A stretch of 64,000 nucleotides of DNA from an uncultured Dokdonia sp. GTDB taxonomy: Bacteria > Bacteroidota > Bacteroidia > Flavobacteriales > Flavobacteriaceae. This document shows positions 1-8,615 of this stretch, piece by piece. The position numbers were made by a program, and so were the translations under genes. The DNA is taken from the NCBI RefSeq assembly GCF_947496725.1, contig NZ_CANMDS010000001.1, positions 558,001 through 622,000 of the forward strand, in the 5' to 3' direction. The stretch's first letter is position 1. The number at the start of each line of letters is the position of its first letter. Under the pieces are notes generated by a model that saw nothing but the letters and a program-made list of their open reading frames with translations, searched no databases and had not been told where the DNA came from.

Positions 1-397
1 AACAAATAACGGCCGGACTATCTTTTTTTATAATATAAATCTGGTCTTCCTCATAGGTAGGTGCGGCAATAAGATGCTCTGCACGACGTATAGCAATCTC
101 TTCTTCGCTAGATGAAAACTTATGAGCAATCTCCCCTTTCATACAGTATATGAACCTTAGAGAGTTTATACCATTATTTTCAAAATAGAACTCGGTATCA
201 TCGTGCATATCACAGTTTATGATATGTAAACCTATACCGTTAGGAAAATTAATACCCTTTATCTCTCCAGTACCTATGTGAGATGGCATTCTCACCGCAA
301 ACTCTCCAAAACTATTTGTAAAATTTACGCCAAAGGCATCTGCAATCTCAGGTACAAAGTCATCTACCTGTTCTATTTTAAGTTTGTAAGATTTCAT
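1..397 (-). CDS. AraC-like transcriptional regulator, N-terminal part (runs off the window)
   Basis: An open frame starts at ATG 397-395 and stays open for 132 codons to the window edge. The visible part has no signal peptide or membrane segment. It resembles the N-terminal sensing domain of Bacteroidota AraC regulators: a segment IINCDMHDDTEFYFENN is followed by LRFIYCMKGEIAH, matching their usual 'FEN...F.MKG...H' pattern. The DNA-binding helix-turn-helix would lie outside the window, so the class is inferred from the N-terminus only. It lies 45 bp downstream of the heme oxygenase gene on the same strand, so it may be the last gene of the phytochrome operon. Confidence 0.55.
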   Translation of the reverse strand, partial: MKSYKLKIEQVDDFVPEIADAFGVNFTNSFGEFAVRMPSHIGTGEIKGINFPNGIGLHIINCDMHDDTEFYFENNGINSLRFIYCMKGEIAHKFSSSEEEIAIRRAEHLIAAPTYEEDQIYIIKKDSPAVIC

Positions 398-442
398 AAG
401 TCTCTAAAAAAAAGTAAATCGTAGTAATGATATGAGGTGATA

Positions 443-1018
443 CTACATTGTGGGCTTTTTATAAGCTTTTTTAAAGTGCTCAAAAATATGAATGGCACTT
501 ACACCAGCCTTATCTATATCCTCACTTGTAAACTTGCAACTCAATACAGCTTCCTTAAATGATTTCCATCTAGTAGCAGCTACTTTTGTGTCTGTGTTAT
601 AAAAATTATGCGCTTCTATATGAGACAACTTCTCACAAGATTGTAGTTTTTTACTCATCATCATCCCTCCCATCATAGATCCCTCTATTACATATAAAGC
701 TCCTACAAGCGTACCTAAGTCACGAGGGCCTGTAATGGCTGTAGGTTGTGGTAATGGGAAGTTAGAAAAACCAGCTATATCCTTTGCCAGTGCATTTGTT
801 TTTTGATAACCAGCAAAGGGCTTAAGCTCGTCTGGCAAGTTATCATAACGTGCGTTTATAAAATCTTCAACCGCCTTGTAAACAGAAAAGTTTTGCCTCA
901 AGAGCTCTTCGTATTGCGCTTGATTTATACTGCCATCCATAATAAAGCCCGTAAGGTTATCTTCTTCTACCTCATCGTGTATCGCTTTAGTCTTTTCTTT
1001 AAGATGTTCTAATATCAT
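443..1018 (-). CDS. bphO: Heme oxygenase (biliverdin-producing, phytochrome-associated)
   Basis: A 191-residue soluble protein of the usual length for bacterial heme oxygenases. It would open heme to biliverdin IXalpha, CO and iron in the cytoplasm. The N-terminal helix carries the proximal heme ligand (KAIHDEVEE, His14). The glycine-rich distal helix is at about residues 109-121 (YVIEGSMMGGMMM). Its ATG overlaps the stop of the upstream receiver gene by four bases (ATGA), which points to translational coupling. Placement in the bacteriophytochrome operon explains its role: biliverdin is the chromophore that the phytochrome binds. Function is assigned from motifs and context. Confidence 0.9.
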   Translation of the reverse strand: MILEHLKEKTKAIHDEVEEDNLTGFIMDGSINQAQYEELLRQNFSVYKAVEDFINARYDNLPDELKPFAGYQKTNALAKDIAGFSNFPLPQPTAITGPRDLGTLVGALYVIEGSMMGGMMMSKKLQSCEKLSHIEAHNFYNTDTKVAATRWKSFKEAVLSCKFTSEDIDKAGVSAIHIFEHFKKAYKKPTM

Positions 1019-1560
1019 AGGGATTTTTTAATTTTTTCTAGATGTTCTCTTATTTTAGCAATGCGCTCTTGATGAGTAATGTTTTCTTTATTAATATCAT
1101 CCATATAATCTTTAATGTCATTAACAAGATCTGTACTCTGTTTTATTCTGTTTCTTGTGTTTTGAACGATTATAGGTCTATTTTTTATTTTATCTATATA
1201 AGGTGACAACTTAGATGCTAGTACGTTTATATGCTTTTTAAGTATGAAACCATCTGCGCCATTTAATATAGTTTCTGCCGCTAGTTCTTCATCTTGTAAT
1301 GTGCCTGTAACAAAAAGAAAAACAGCAGTAGGTGACTTATCTCTAGATAACTCTAACACCTCCATCCCAGTACAAGTAGGAAGGTTGTAATCAGAAATTA
1401 TGAGTTGAGGATTAAAAGTTTTTATCGCAACCTCTAGATCAGACAGATTATCTACTACTTGAACTTTATAATTTTTATCTAATTTGTGTATTTGTCTAGT
1501 GATAAGAGCAGCATCAGAGTCTGTATCTTCTACTAGTAATATATGTACTTCTGTTGCCAT
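1015..1560 (-). CDS. Response regulator, receiver domain with C-terminal helical tail
   Basis: The protein has 181 residues. Residues 1-125 form a receiver domain: acidic pair E11/D12, phospho-acceptor D57 (IISDYNLP), switch Thr85 (VTGT) and Lys108 or Lys109. A helical, charged tail of about 55 residues follows (DLVNDIKDYMDDINKEN and onward). There is no DNA-binding or enzymatic output domain, so it probably passes phosphate or binds a partner, as receivers next to phytochromes often do. The gene sits 2 bp after the preceding receiver gene and overlaps the heme oxygenase start by 4 bp. The tail is unusual for a single-domain receiver and might dimerise or dock to a kinase; that is inference. 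Confidence 0.85.
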   Translation of the reverse strand: MATEVHILLVEDTDSDAALITRQIHKLDKNYKVQVVDNLSDLEVAIKTFNPQLIISDYNLPTCTGMEVLELSRDKSPTAVFLFVTGTLQDEELAAETILNGADGFILKKHINVLASKLSPYIDKIKNRPIIVQNTRNRIKQSTDLVNDIKDYMDDINKENITHQERIAKIREHLEKIKKSL

Positions 1561-1562
1561 AA

Positions 1563-1970
1563 TTATTTATTTAGGGTTAACCAGTAGTTTGAAATTACAG
1601 GTAACATTTCTTTTAACTCTGTATAACTTTTAGGCTTTTCTAAATAGCTATTTGCACCGTATGCATAAGCCTTATCTCTATCACTTAGTTGGTCTGAAGA
1701 GCTCATTATAACAATAGGTGAATTTGTAAAAAGCTCTATTTTTCTAATTTCTTTTAGTAAGCTTAGCCCATCTAATTTAGGCATTTTTATATCTAACAGA
1801 ATTAAATCTGGAGTATTTTTAACATCCTTAAAGCTCTGAAACCAGGCTAGCGCAGTAAGAGAGTCCTCTAAAATATGGATTTTTACTAAGGGCATCTCAC
1901 GCTCAAAAATGCGCCTCATTAAGGCACAGTCATTTGCGTTATCTTCTACAGAAACTATAAATCCTTTCAT
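1563..1970 (-). CDS. Single-domain response regulator (Rcp1-like phytochrome partner)
   Basis: The protein has 135 residues, all receiver. Acidic residues E9/D10, phospho-acceptor D60 (LILLDIKMPKLDG), Ser90 (IMSSS) and Lys112 (LEKPKSY) are present. Its start overlaps the stop of the bacteriophytochrome gene by one base (TAATG), a typical coupling junction. Small receivers of this type next to phytochrome kinases (Rcp1 family) are known to accept the phosphate from the light-regulated kinase. That this one does so is inferred from position and fold. Confidence 0.88.
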   Translation of the reverse strand: MKGFIVSVEDNANDCALMRRIFEREMPLVKIHILEDSLTALAWFQSFKDVKNTPDLILLDIKMPKLDGLSLLKEIRKIELFTNSPIVIMSSSDQLSDRDKAYAYGANSYLEKPKSYTELKEMLPVISNYWLTLNK

Positions 1971-4177
1971 TATCTAATAGGGAGTTGAAAATAAAAAGTG
2001 GCTCCTTGATCTACCTTTCCTTCTGCCCAGATAGTTCCCTTATGTTTATCTACAACACGCTGTGCTATGGCTAGGCCTATACCAGATCCCTCAAACTCAT
2101 CTTTTACAAGTCTATTAAAAACGCCAAATATTTTTTCCTTATGAGCCTCATTAAAACCTATACCATTGTCTTTTATAAAAAAAACTGCTGGAGACTCATC
2201 TCTTCTTGCTCCTATATATATGGTAGGATTTTCCTCTGTATGACTATATTTTAAAGCATTACCTATGAGGTTACTTAATAACTGAAAAATCATCCCTCTA
2301 TCTCCATATGCTTTGGGTAAATCTCCCTCTACCTCTATAGTGTTGTTATTATATTTTTTATCGAGCTGTAAAAATTGCAACACCTCACCTACTAGCTCTT
2401 GCATATCAAAAACTCCCATAGCAATTTGATCCTTCCCTATACCAGAAAATGCTAGTATATCATCTATAAGGGTGTTCATCTTACTTGTTGAGTCTATAAT
2501 GGTCTGTATGGCATTCTTACCATAATCATCTAGGCTCTCAAAATAATCTTCCTTTATTATCTGAGCAAATCCATCTATACCTCTTAATGGTGACCTTAAA
2601 TCGTGAGAAACACTGTAACTAAAGGACTCTAATTCCTTGTAAGCCTCTTTTAATTTATCATTAAGCTCTTTTACTTCTTGATATCTACTTATAATGATAT
2701 TAGATATACTTGTTCTTAAAGCTTGTGCAGAAGCAATTTCATAATCTTTCCAAGGTAGTGACGTAAGTACTTGCTCTTGGTTCCATTTTGCAAAAGATTT
2801 ACGAGGCGTCAAGCGCTTACCTTCTTCTACCACAGCTTTTTCTGGATTTCCACCCCAAGATATTACTTGTTTCAACTCTGGCTTAAACCAGAGAATACAG
2901 TCTTTTTCACCCTTTGCAATAAAAACACAAAGTACTCCGGAAGCCATTTTGGCGAAAGCCTTACCCTTATCATACTCTTTTGTGAGATTATGAGAGGTGT
3001 ATGTATCACCCATTTGCGAGTTATAAATCCAGTCTACAAGGTCTAATATATCTTCACTTGCAGGTGTCTCCCCTACTGTAGAAATCTTATTTTCTAAAAA
3101 TATAGCGCCACCAGTTGCCTCTGTGATGCTCAACATAGATGTGGTTTTTTCTGTAAGACCACTATGTACATCCCACCCATCACTCATTTGCTCCACGAGT
3201 TTTGTTCGGGTGGCTACAGTTGCATTAATACGAGTGAGTACCTCATTTGAAGATCGCAATGTAAGCTGCGTAGAGAAAACCTGTGTCAAAAATTTTATAG
3301 TCTGTCTCTGGTAGTAATTTATAAACTTAGGACTGTAATGGTGGCAAGCAATAAGCCCCCACAAGTTACCATTGCTTATTATTGCTGCCGTGAGTGTTGC
3401 TCCCACTTTCATATTCTCTAGATACTCTATATGTATAGGAGAAGATGCTCTGGACTCGCAATTTGTGAGGTCTAAAGGAAAACCCTGTTCATTAAGTTCT
3501 GGATAAACAGCAGCTGTCTTAGATTTTACATCTGCTATAATACGCACGCCTTGCGTTAAAAATGCCTTACGTGCTTGCTGTGGTATATCTGTGGCAGGAT
3601 AATGCATCCCTAGCCAGCTTTCTAGGGCTACATCACGAGACTCAGAGATAATGGTCCCGTTCCAGTTTTGGTCAAATTTATAAACCATTACTCGGTCGTA
3701 TCCAGTAAGCTCTTTTATAAGGTTTGCCGTTTTATCACACATCCCGCTCACCGTAATAGCCTGACTGAGATCTGTAATAATATCAGAAAGCTGTCGCTGC
3801 ACTATGTGAGCTTCTGCTTGTGCCACTATAGGCTCTAGCTCTATATAAATAAGGTCTTCTTTGTAATGAGTAATTACTACATATCTCTTCTCTTTAACTT
3901 CGACTTCAATAGCCTGGGTATTTTTACCTTCAATATGAGTATTGATAGTGCCAGCAGTTGATCCAAATATATCTTCAAGAGAGATTGTATGAATGTCTTC
4001 ACGCTTTCGCGAAAGCAAATTAAATACATTCTCAGAAACACGTACGAGTTGTTTTTTAAGTGCATCTATCACAAAAAGATAGGCGTGCGACTGTACTTGT
4101 CCTAATAAATGTATAGGCTCCTTATCACAATTAGTAAGGTCTATCTTTTTTGGATATAATTTCGAAGGGGTTGACAT
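1970..4177 (-). CDS. bphP: Bacteriophytochrome histidine kinase
   Basis: A red/far-red photoreceptor kinase of 735 residues. Cys17, in DLTNCDKEPIH, matches the biliverdin-attaching cysteine of bacteriophytochromes. Order: PAS (about 5-110), GAF (about 125-290, with YPATDIPQQAR, the form of the chromophore-pocket PxSDIP motif), PHY (about 300-480, with the tongue motif PRKSF), HisKA (His525 in SVSHDLRSP) and HATPase (NLIGNALKY, DNGIGF, GSGIGLA). I chose the ATG at 4177, because the in-frame GTG/ATG candidates further upstream lie inside the preceding gene; 4177 is 4 bp after that gene's stop. A copy of the iterated palindrome (4003-4016) encodes LSRK at residues 55-58 in the PAS domain. The next gene starts in its stop codon. 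Confidence 0.95.
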   Translation of the reverse strand: MSTPSKLYPKKIDLTNCDKEPIHLLGQVQSHAYLFVIDALKKQLVRVSENVFNLLSRKREDIHTISLEDIFGSTAGTINTHIEGKNTQAIEVEVKEKRYVVITHYKEDLIYIELEPIVAQAEAHIVQRQLSDIITDLSQAITVSGMCDKTANLIKELTGYDRVMVYKFDQNWNGTIISESRDVALESWLGMHYPATDIPQQARKAFLTQGVRIIADVKSKTAAVYPELNEQGFPLDLTNCESRASSPIHIEYLENMKVGATLTAAIISNGNLWGLIACHHYSPKFINYYQRQTIKFLTQVFSTQLTLRSSNEVLTRINATVATRTKLVEQMSDGWDVHSGLTEKTTSMLSITEATGGAIFLENKISTVGETPASEDILDLVDWIYNSQMGDTYTSHNLTKEYDKGKAFAKMASGVLCVFIAKGEKDCILWFKPELKQVISWGGNPEKAVVEEGKRLTPRKSFAKWNQEQVLTSLPWKDYEIASAQALRTSISNIIISRYQEVKELNDKLKEAYKELESFSYSVSHDLRSPLRGIDGFAQIIKEDYFESLDDYGKNAIQTIIDSTSKMNTLIDDILAFSGIGKDQIAMGVFDMQELVGEVLQFLQLDKKYNNNTIEVEGDLPKAYGDRGMIFQLLSNLIGNALKYSHTEENPTIYIGARRDESPAVFFIKDNGIGFNEAHKEKIFGVFNRLVKDEFEGSGIGLAIAQRVVDKHKGTIWAEGKVDQGATFYFQLPIR
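4003..4016. repeat. Iterated palindrome copy 1 (in bphP)
   Basis: Perfect GCTTTCGCGAAAGC inside the bacteriophytochrome gene, read as LSRK. Confidence 0.95.
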
Positions 4178-4181
4178 ATGC

Positions 4182-7100
4182 TTACTTTTTAATTTTAAAG
4201 TAAAATGTACTACCCACATTTACTTGAGAGTCTACCCAGATACTACCATCGTGCAGTTTTACAATTTTCTCACAATGTGCAAGACCTACTCCAGTACCTT
4301 CATATTTATGCTGTGTAGATGCTCTACCAAAAATTTTAAATACATTATCCAGGTCTTCTTGAGCAATGCCTATACCGTTATCATTTATAACAAATGTCCA
4401 GAAAACATCATCTTCAAAAGAAGATATTCTTACCATCGGGCTTACATCTGGCTTACAATACTTAAGAGAGTTACCTATTAGATTTTGAAACAATAATCTA
4501 AGCTCTGTCTTATATGCCCAGATAGATGGCATCCTGCTTAGGTGTATTTCACCTTTGCATTCTCTTAATCGTTTACCTAGGTCATATTTTACAATCTCAA
4601 GTAATTCTTGCACATCTACCTCTGTACGCTCTAACTCTTGACCTATACGACTATGCTCTAACAATCCTTTTATTTGGTCTGCCATTCTACCCGCTGCACC
4701 ATAGATATAACCTAGATACTCTGTAGCTTTTGGATCAAGATTTTCACCAAATTTCTTTAAGATTACATCACTACTAAAGCGTATTGTACCTAGAGGTTCT
4801 TGTAAATCGTGCGAGCAAATAGAGACAAACTGCTCTAGGTCTGTATTAATGCGTTGCAGCTCCTCGTTCTTATCATACATAAGTTGCTGCGCCTCTTGTA
4901 GGTCAGATATATTTACTAATGTAGATCTTGAGTACGAGGGTCCTTCATCTGGTATAACAAGTTCTGAATTGAGAATAATAGGTATTTCTACTCCATCTAT
5001 ATCTACCAGAGTCATTTGTTCCCCCTCTATAACACCTGTTTTTTGAATTTGATCTAGAAGTCCCAGGCCTTTTGCCTTAGACTTATCTGTATAAAAATCA
5101 AAGATGCGTCTGCCTATAGCTTCCTCCCTTGACTCGAGCTTAAGGGTGTCTATAAATATTTTATTACACTCTACAATACGTCCTGTAGAAGGATCTACAC
5201 TAGCGTGCATCACTGGGTCATTTTCATAAAAGTCCTTAAACTTCTGCTGGCTTTCTTTCAGTTTCTTTTGAGATTCTACTGTTTTTGTAATGTCTACAAA
5301 GGTAATTACAGAGCCCTCTATTTTATTAGTTCCTGTATAAAATGGTGATATACGTCTTATATATGAGCGACCATCTCTTTTATTAATTTGAGTCTCATTT
5401 ACATTACCTGTCTTCATCACTTTTTCAATCTTTTCTTTAAGTGATGATTTTTTTCCAGTTCCTAGTTGCGTTAAGAAATGCTCAATGGGTCTCCCCAGGT
5501 CTTGTTTCATTAACTTAAAGTGCTCTTGTATAGATGGCGTAAATTTTCTTATAGTAAGCTGCCTATCTAAAAATATGGTAGCAATTTGCGTACTATTAAG
5601 AATGTTGTCCATATCTGCATTAAGTAATGCTAGATCATCCATTTTTTCGATATGCTCAACATTTACTGTATGTAGCTCCTCGTTTACACTTTGTAATTCT
5701 TCATTTGTGCTTTGTAGTTCCTCATTTGAGGCTAGTAGCTCTTCATTAAGTGTTTGTAATTCTTCATTACTAGTCTCTGCGTCCTCTAAAGCTTTTTTGA
5801 GCTCACCACGAGTTTCTTCTATCTCATCTATGAGGTCTTTAATACGCTCGTCTGGTTGTGCAGCAAGATTCATAGTGCCTCGTTCAATCGCAGCATCAGG
5901 ATTTAAGGCTTGTTCTATAAAGGTGATGACATAGCTACAGTCATCTGTGTTATTATTAAAAACTGGCTTTACTAGTACGTTAATTGTGGTCTCAACACCT
6001 GCTTTTATAGCCACTACATTATTATAAATAAAATCTTTTTTAGAACGTTTTGCCTTCCTAGCTGCAGAGTTTACCGCAGTTTTGAGATTATCGGGAAGCA
6101 TCTTAAGTAGATCTAAAGAAAAACCACTGTCTGGTAGTTGTGCATATTTAGAAAAAGATCCCATTGCATCCACCACCTTAAAGTCTTGATCTACAAAAAC
6201 GCTGGCTGTATCAAATTGAGAAATAAGCGCATTGCTTATTTTCATTTTAATATCACTAGTAAATGTCTCCTTTGGTTGTACCTGGGTCTTTTTTTGCTTT
6301 CGCGAAAGCATAAAGCTACTCTTATCTGCATTTGAAGTAAGTAACTCACTATGTAATCGCTCTGAGGGGTGTATGTTCTTAAATATTTTAAGCTTTGCAT
6401 TAATGGTCTCAAAATAGTTACGCAAAGCCGTATTAGACTCGCTAGAGCCTAAAAATAAGTAACCATTAAGCTTTAACGCATAATGTAATGTATGTAAAAC
6501 GGCAGTTTGCACTTCTGGCTTTAAGTAGATAAGTAAATTTCTACACACGACCATATCCATATTTTTAAAAGGAGGATCCTTTAAAATATCGTGATTAGAA
6601 AAAATTATTTTCTTTCTTAAATCTGGATGAATTCTATACTCATCATCATCTTTTATAAAGTATGTGTGTAATTTACTAGGAGGTACACTCTGTGTCACTG
6701 TGCTAGGAAAAACTCCTTGAGATGCTTGCTGTATATGCTCTTCAGAAATATCTGTAGCAAATATTTTGAGCTTTATATCCTTATCCTGTCTTTTTATCTC
6801 CTCTTGAAAAAGTATCGCCAGTGAGTAAGCCTCTTCTCCAGTAGAGCAAGCAACGTCCCACACTTTTACAGTATCACCATCACGCTTGTTTGTAACGATA
6901 TTAGGTATTGTCTCAGCTTCTAGTAAATTCCAAGCTTTTGTATCCCTAAAGAACTTTGTCACACCTATTAAAAACTCTTTATATAGAATTGAGACTTCTT
7001 CTGGATGAATTTTGAGATATGCTATATAAGCATCAAAACTTCCCATCTTGAGGTTAGTCATACGCCTTTCTGTACGGCGTAAGATGGTAGGTCTTTTGTA

Positions 7101-7778
7101 ATAATTAAAATTAATATTTGTGTTAGTGTGTAAGATATTTAAAATTACACGTAGACGCTCGTTGTCTTCTATCGTAATTTCATCTCCAAAGTTAAGTGCG
7201 TCTCCACTATTGTAATAACGATGTATCTCGTCTATCATTTCTCCGGCAGGCACGATATAATCTACATCACCCGTATTTATAGCACTAGATGGCATTCCGT
7301 CAAAACTTGCATCTTCCGGTTGTTGCACAAGTACTAGGCCTCCTGCTTTTTTTATAGCCTGCACACCCTTTGTACCATCACTACCCGTACCACTTAAAAT
7401 AACACCTACAGCTTCTTTACCATAAGCATTACCTAATGACTCCATAAATAAGTCTATAGGTAAATTAAGTGTTTTGGCTTCTGGCTTGTCTAATAATCTT
7501 AAATGGTTTTCATCTATGATTAAATTCATAGATGGAGGTATTACATAAATGTGATTCCTCTCAATTATAGAATCGTCTGTAACTGCCACGATAGGCACCT
7601 CTGTCTTTTTAGAAAGCAGCTCTGCCATAAGACTTTTATGGTCTGGAGATAGATGTTGTATGATAACGTAACTGTAGTCATAATTTTCTACTACATTATC
7701 AAAAAAAGCGTTTAGAGCTTCTAGACCTCCAGCACTTGCTCCTACAGCAACAATGATGTGTTTTTTATTTTCTGACAC
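4182..7778 (-). CDS. CheB/CheR fusion with PAS domains and histidine kinase
   Basis: The protein has 1198 residues and a GTG start at 7778. Order: CheB methylesterase (1-190; catalytic Ser15 in GASAGG, His42, Asp134 in GTGSDGT); CheR methyltransferase (about 205-470; STGEEAYSLA and CRNLLIYL); a linker holding a palindrome-encoded LSRK; PAS (about 520-640); a coiled coil of repeated 'NEELQ' heptads (about 650-720); two PAS domains (about 730-965); HisKA (His990 in CSHDLQEP); HATPase (NDNGIGI, GTGVGLA). Such CheB-CheR-PAS-kinase fusions are known outside chemotaxis operons. No chemoreceptor or CheA gene is visible here, so its methylation target is unknown. It is the first gene of the phytochrome operon and likely shares the downstream receivers. 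Confidence 0.93.
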   Translation of the reverse strand: MSENKKHIIVAVGASAGGLEALNAFFDNVVENYDYSYVIIQHLSPDHKSLMAELLSKKTEVPIVAVTDDSIIERNHIYVIPPSMNLIIDENHLRLLDKPEAKTLNLPIDLFMESLGNAYGKEAVGVILSGTGSDGTKGVQAIKKAGGLVLVQQPEDASFDGMPSSAINTGDVDYIVPAGEMIDEIHRYYNSGDALNFGDEITIEDNERLRVILNILHTNTNINFNYYKRPTILRRTERRMTNLKMGSFDAYIAYLKIHPEEVSILYKEFLIGVTKFFRDTKAWNLLEAETIPNIVTNKRDGDTVKVWDVACSTGEEAYSLAILFQEEIKRQDKDIKLKIFATDISEEHIQQASQGVFPSTVTQSVPPSKLHTYFIKDDDEYRIHPDLRKKIIFSNHDILKDPPFKNMDMVVCRNLLIYLKPEVQTAVLHTLHYALKLNGYLFLGSSESNTALRNYFETINAKLKIFKNIHPSERLHSELLTSNADKSSFMLSRKQKKTQVQPKETFTSDIKMKISNALISQFDTASVFVDQDFKVVDAMGSFSKYAQLPDSGFSLDLLKMLPDNLKTAVNSAARKAKRSKKDFIYNNVVAIKAGVETTINVLVKPVFNNNTDDCSYVITFIEQALNPDAAIERGTMNLAAQPDERIKDLIDEIEETRGELKKALEDAETSNEELQTLNEELLASNEELQSTNEELQSVNEELHTVNVEHIEKMDDLALLNADMDNILNSTQIATIFLDRQLTIRKFTPSIQEHFKLMKQDLGRPIEHFLTQLGTGKKSSLKEKIEKVMKTGNVNETQINKRDGRSYIRRISPFYTGTNKIEGSVITFVDITKTVESQKKLKESQQKFKDFYENDPVMHASVDPSTGRIVECNKIFIDTLKLESREEAIGRRIFDFYTDKSKAKGLGLLDQIQKTGVIEGEQMTLVDIDGVEIPIILNSELVIPDEGPSYSRSTLVNISDLQEAQQLMYDKNEELQRINTDLEQFVSICSHDLQEPLGTIRFSSDVILKKFGENLDPKATEYLGYIYGAAGRMADQIKGLLEHSRIGQELERTEVDVQELLEIVKYDLGKRLRECKGEIHLSRMPSIWAYKTELRLLFQNLIGNSLKYCKPDVSPMVRISSFEDDVFWTFVINDNGIGIAQEDLDNVFKIFGRASTQHKYEGTGVGLAHCEKIVKLHDGSIWVDSQVNVGSTFYFKIKK
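6296..6309. repeat. Iterated palindrome copy 2 (in CheB/CheR fusion)
   Basis: Perfect 14-mer in the linker after the CheR domain, read as LSRK. Confidence 0.95.
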
Positions 7779-8047
7779 TTTAAAAAGTAGGGATTTAGTG
7801 CGATATATTTTACATATTTAAGACACTTACTACTACAGCAAAGACTTAAAAATATTTCGCATTAGAAATTTACGACTTATTTTAACATTTTCATAATGTG
7901 TTAAATTAAATCGGCATTGTGTGGTTTGCAATATTGTAATAGCGTTTACAATTGTATCAATAGCGACCTATTTAACAAATAATTAAGAAATCAAAATTAG
8001 GCAAAATTATCAACTCTGCTATTGTCTATGCCTACTATAAAAATTTA
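7779..8047. other. AT-rich intergenic region upstream of the phytochrome operon
   Basis: 269 bp between the DUF3467 stop and the CheB/CheR-kinase start. No gene is visible. Two minus-strand TAATTTTG sequences (7992-7999 and 8002-8009) fit the Bacteroidota -7 element, but no matching -33 element stands out. The operon promoter should be here, though I cannot place it firmly. Confidence 0.4.
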
Positions 8048-8368
8048 TTAAGCTTGACCTGTAGGTCCAAAATTAAGCGGCACTGGCTGCTTCTCGTAAT
8101 CTTTAATAACGCCGTGCGCATTTTCAAAACGTTTTACATTATCTGCTAGTGCCTTTGCAAGACGCTTTGCGTGTTGAGGTGTAAGGATAATGCGACTCTT
8201 CACTTTACTTTTAGGAGTACCAGGCATAATGTTTACAAAATCAACCACAAACTCAGATACTGAATGATTTATTATTGCAAGGTTAGAATAAGTTCCTTGA
8301 GCCATATCTTCAGTAAGTTCTATGTTTATTTTCTTCTGGTTTGCATTTTGTTTTTTATCGTCTGCCAT
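8048..8368 (-). CDS. DUF3467 family protein
   Basis: A 106-residue soluble protein with no signal peptide. The core (TYSNLAIINHSVSEFVVDFV...MPG...RIILTPQHAKRLAKAL) is typical of the DUF3467 family, which is widespread in Bacteroidota and has no established function as far as I know. It lies downstream of rpoC on the same strand, the usual place in this lineage, but a strong rpoC terminator lies between them, so it is probably transcribed at least partly from its own promoter. The family call is firm; the role is unknown. Confidence 0.85.
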   Translation of the reverse strand: MADDKKQNANQKKINIELTEDMAQGTYSNLAIINHSVSEFVVDFVNIMPGTPKSKVKSRIILTPQHAKRLAKALADNVKRFENAHGVIKDYEKQPVPLNFGPTGQA

Positions 8369-8457
8369 TAGGGTGTCTTTATAGATTTGTAAATAATTAA
8401 AGGGGGTAAATGATATCTATACCTCACTTTGTATATGGTGAAGGTAAGGATTGGTGC

Positions 8458-8471
8458 GCTTTCGCGAAAGC
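8458..8471. repeat. Iterated palindrome copy 3 (intergenic)
   Basis: Perfect 14-mer between the rpoC terminator and the DUF3467 gene. The symmetric core extends to CGCTTTCGCGAAAGCG. Confidence 0.95.
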
Positions 8472-8542
8472 GTAATAAACAACTTCATCCTCTCACACAA
8501 AATCATAACTACCGTGTATGTAAAAAATGTAGTGCATTTCTG

Positions 8543-8582
8543 AAATAAAAAAAATCCCGTTTGGCTCTAGCCAAACGGGATT
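8543..8582 (-). terminator. rpoC intrinsic terminator
   Basis: A 14-bp perfect stem (arms 8553-8566 and 8569-8582) closes on a 2-base turn and is followed on the minus strand by a run of eight T. It lies about 35 bp after the rpoC stop and should end the rpl-rpo operon. Confidence 0.93.
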
Positions 8583-8615
8583 ATATATCTAACTGTTACG
8601 TTAGTACAATAAGTA

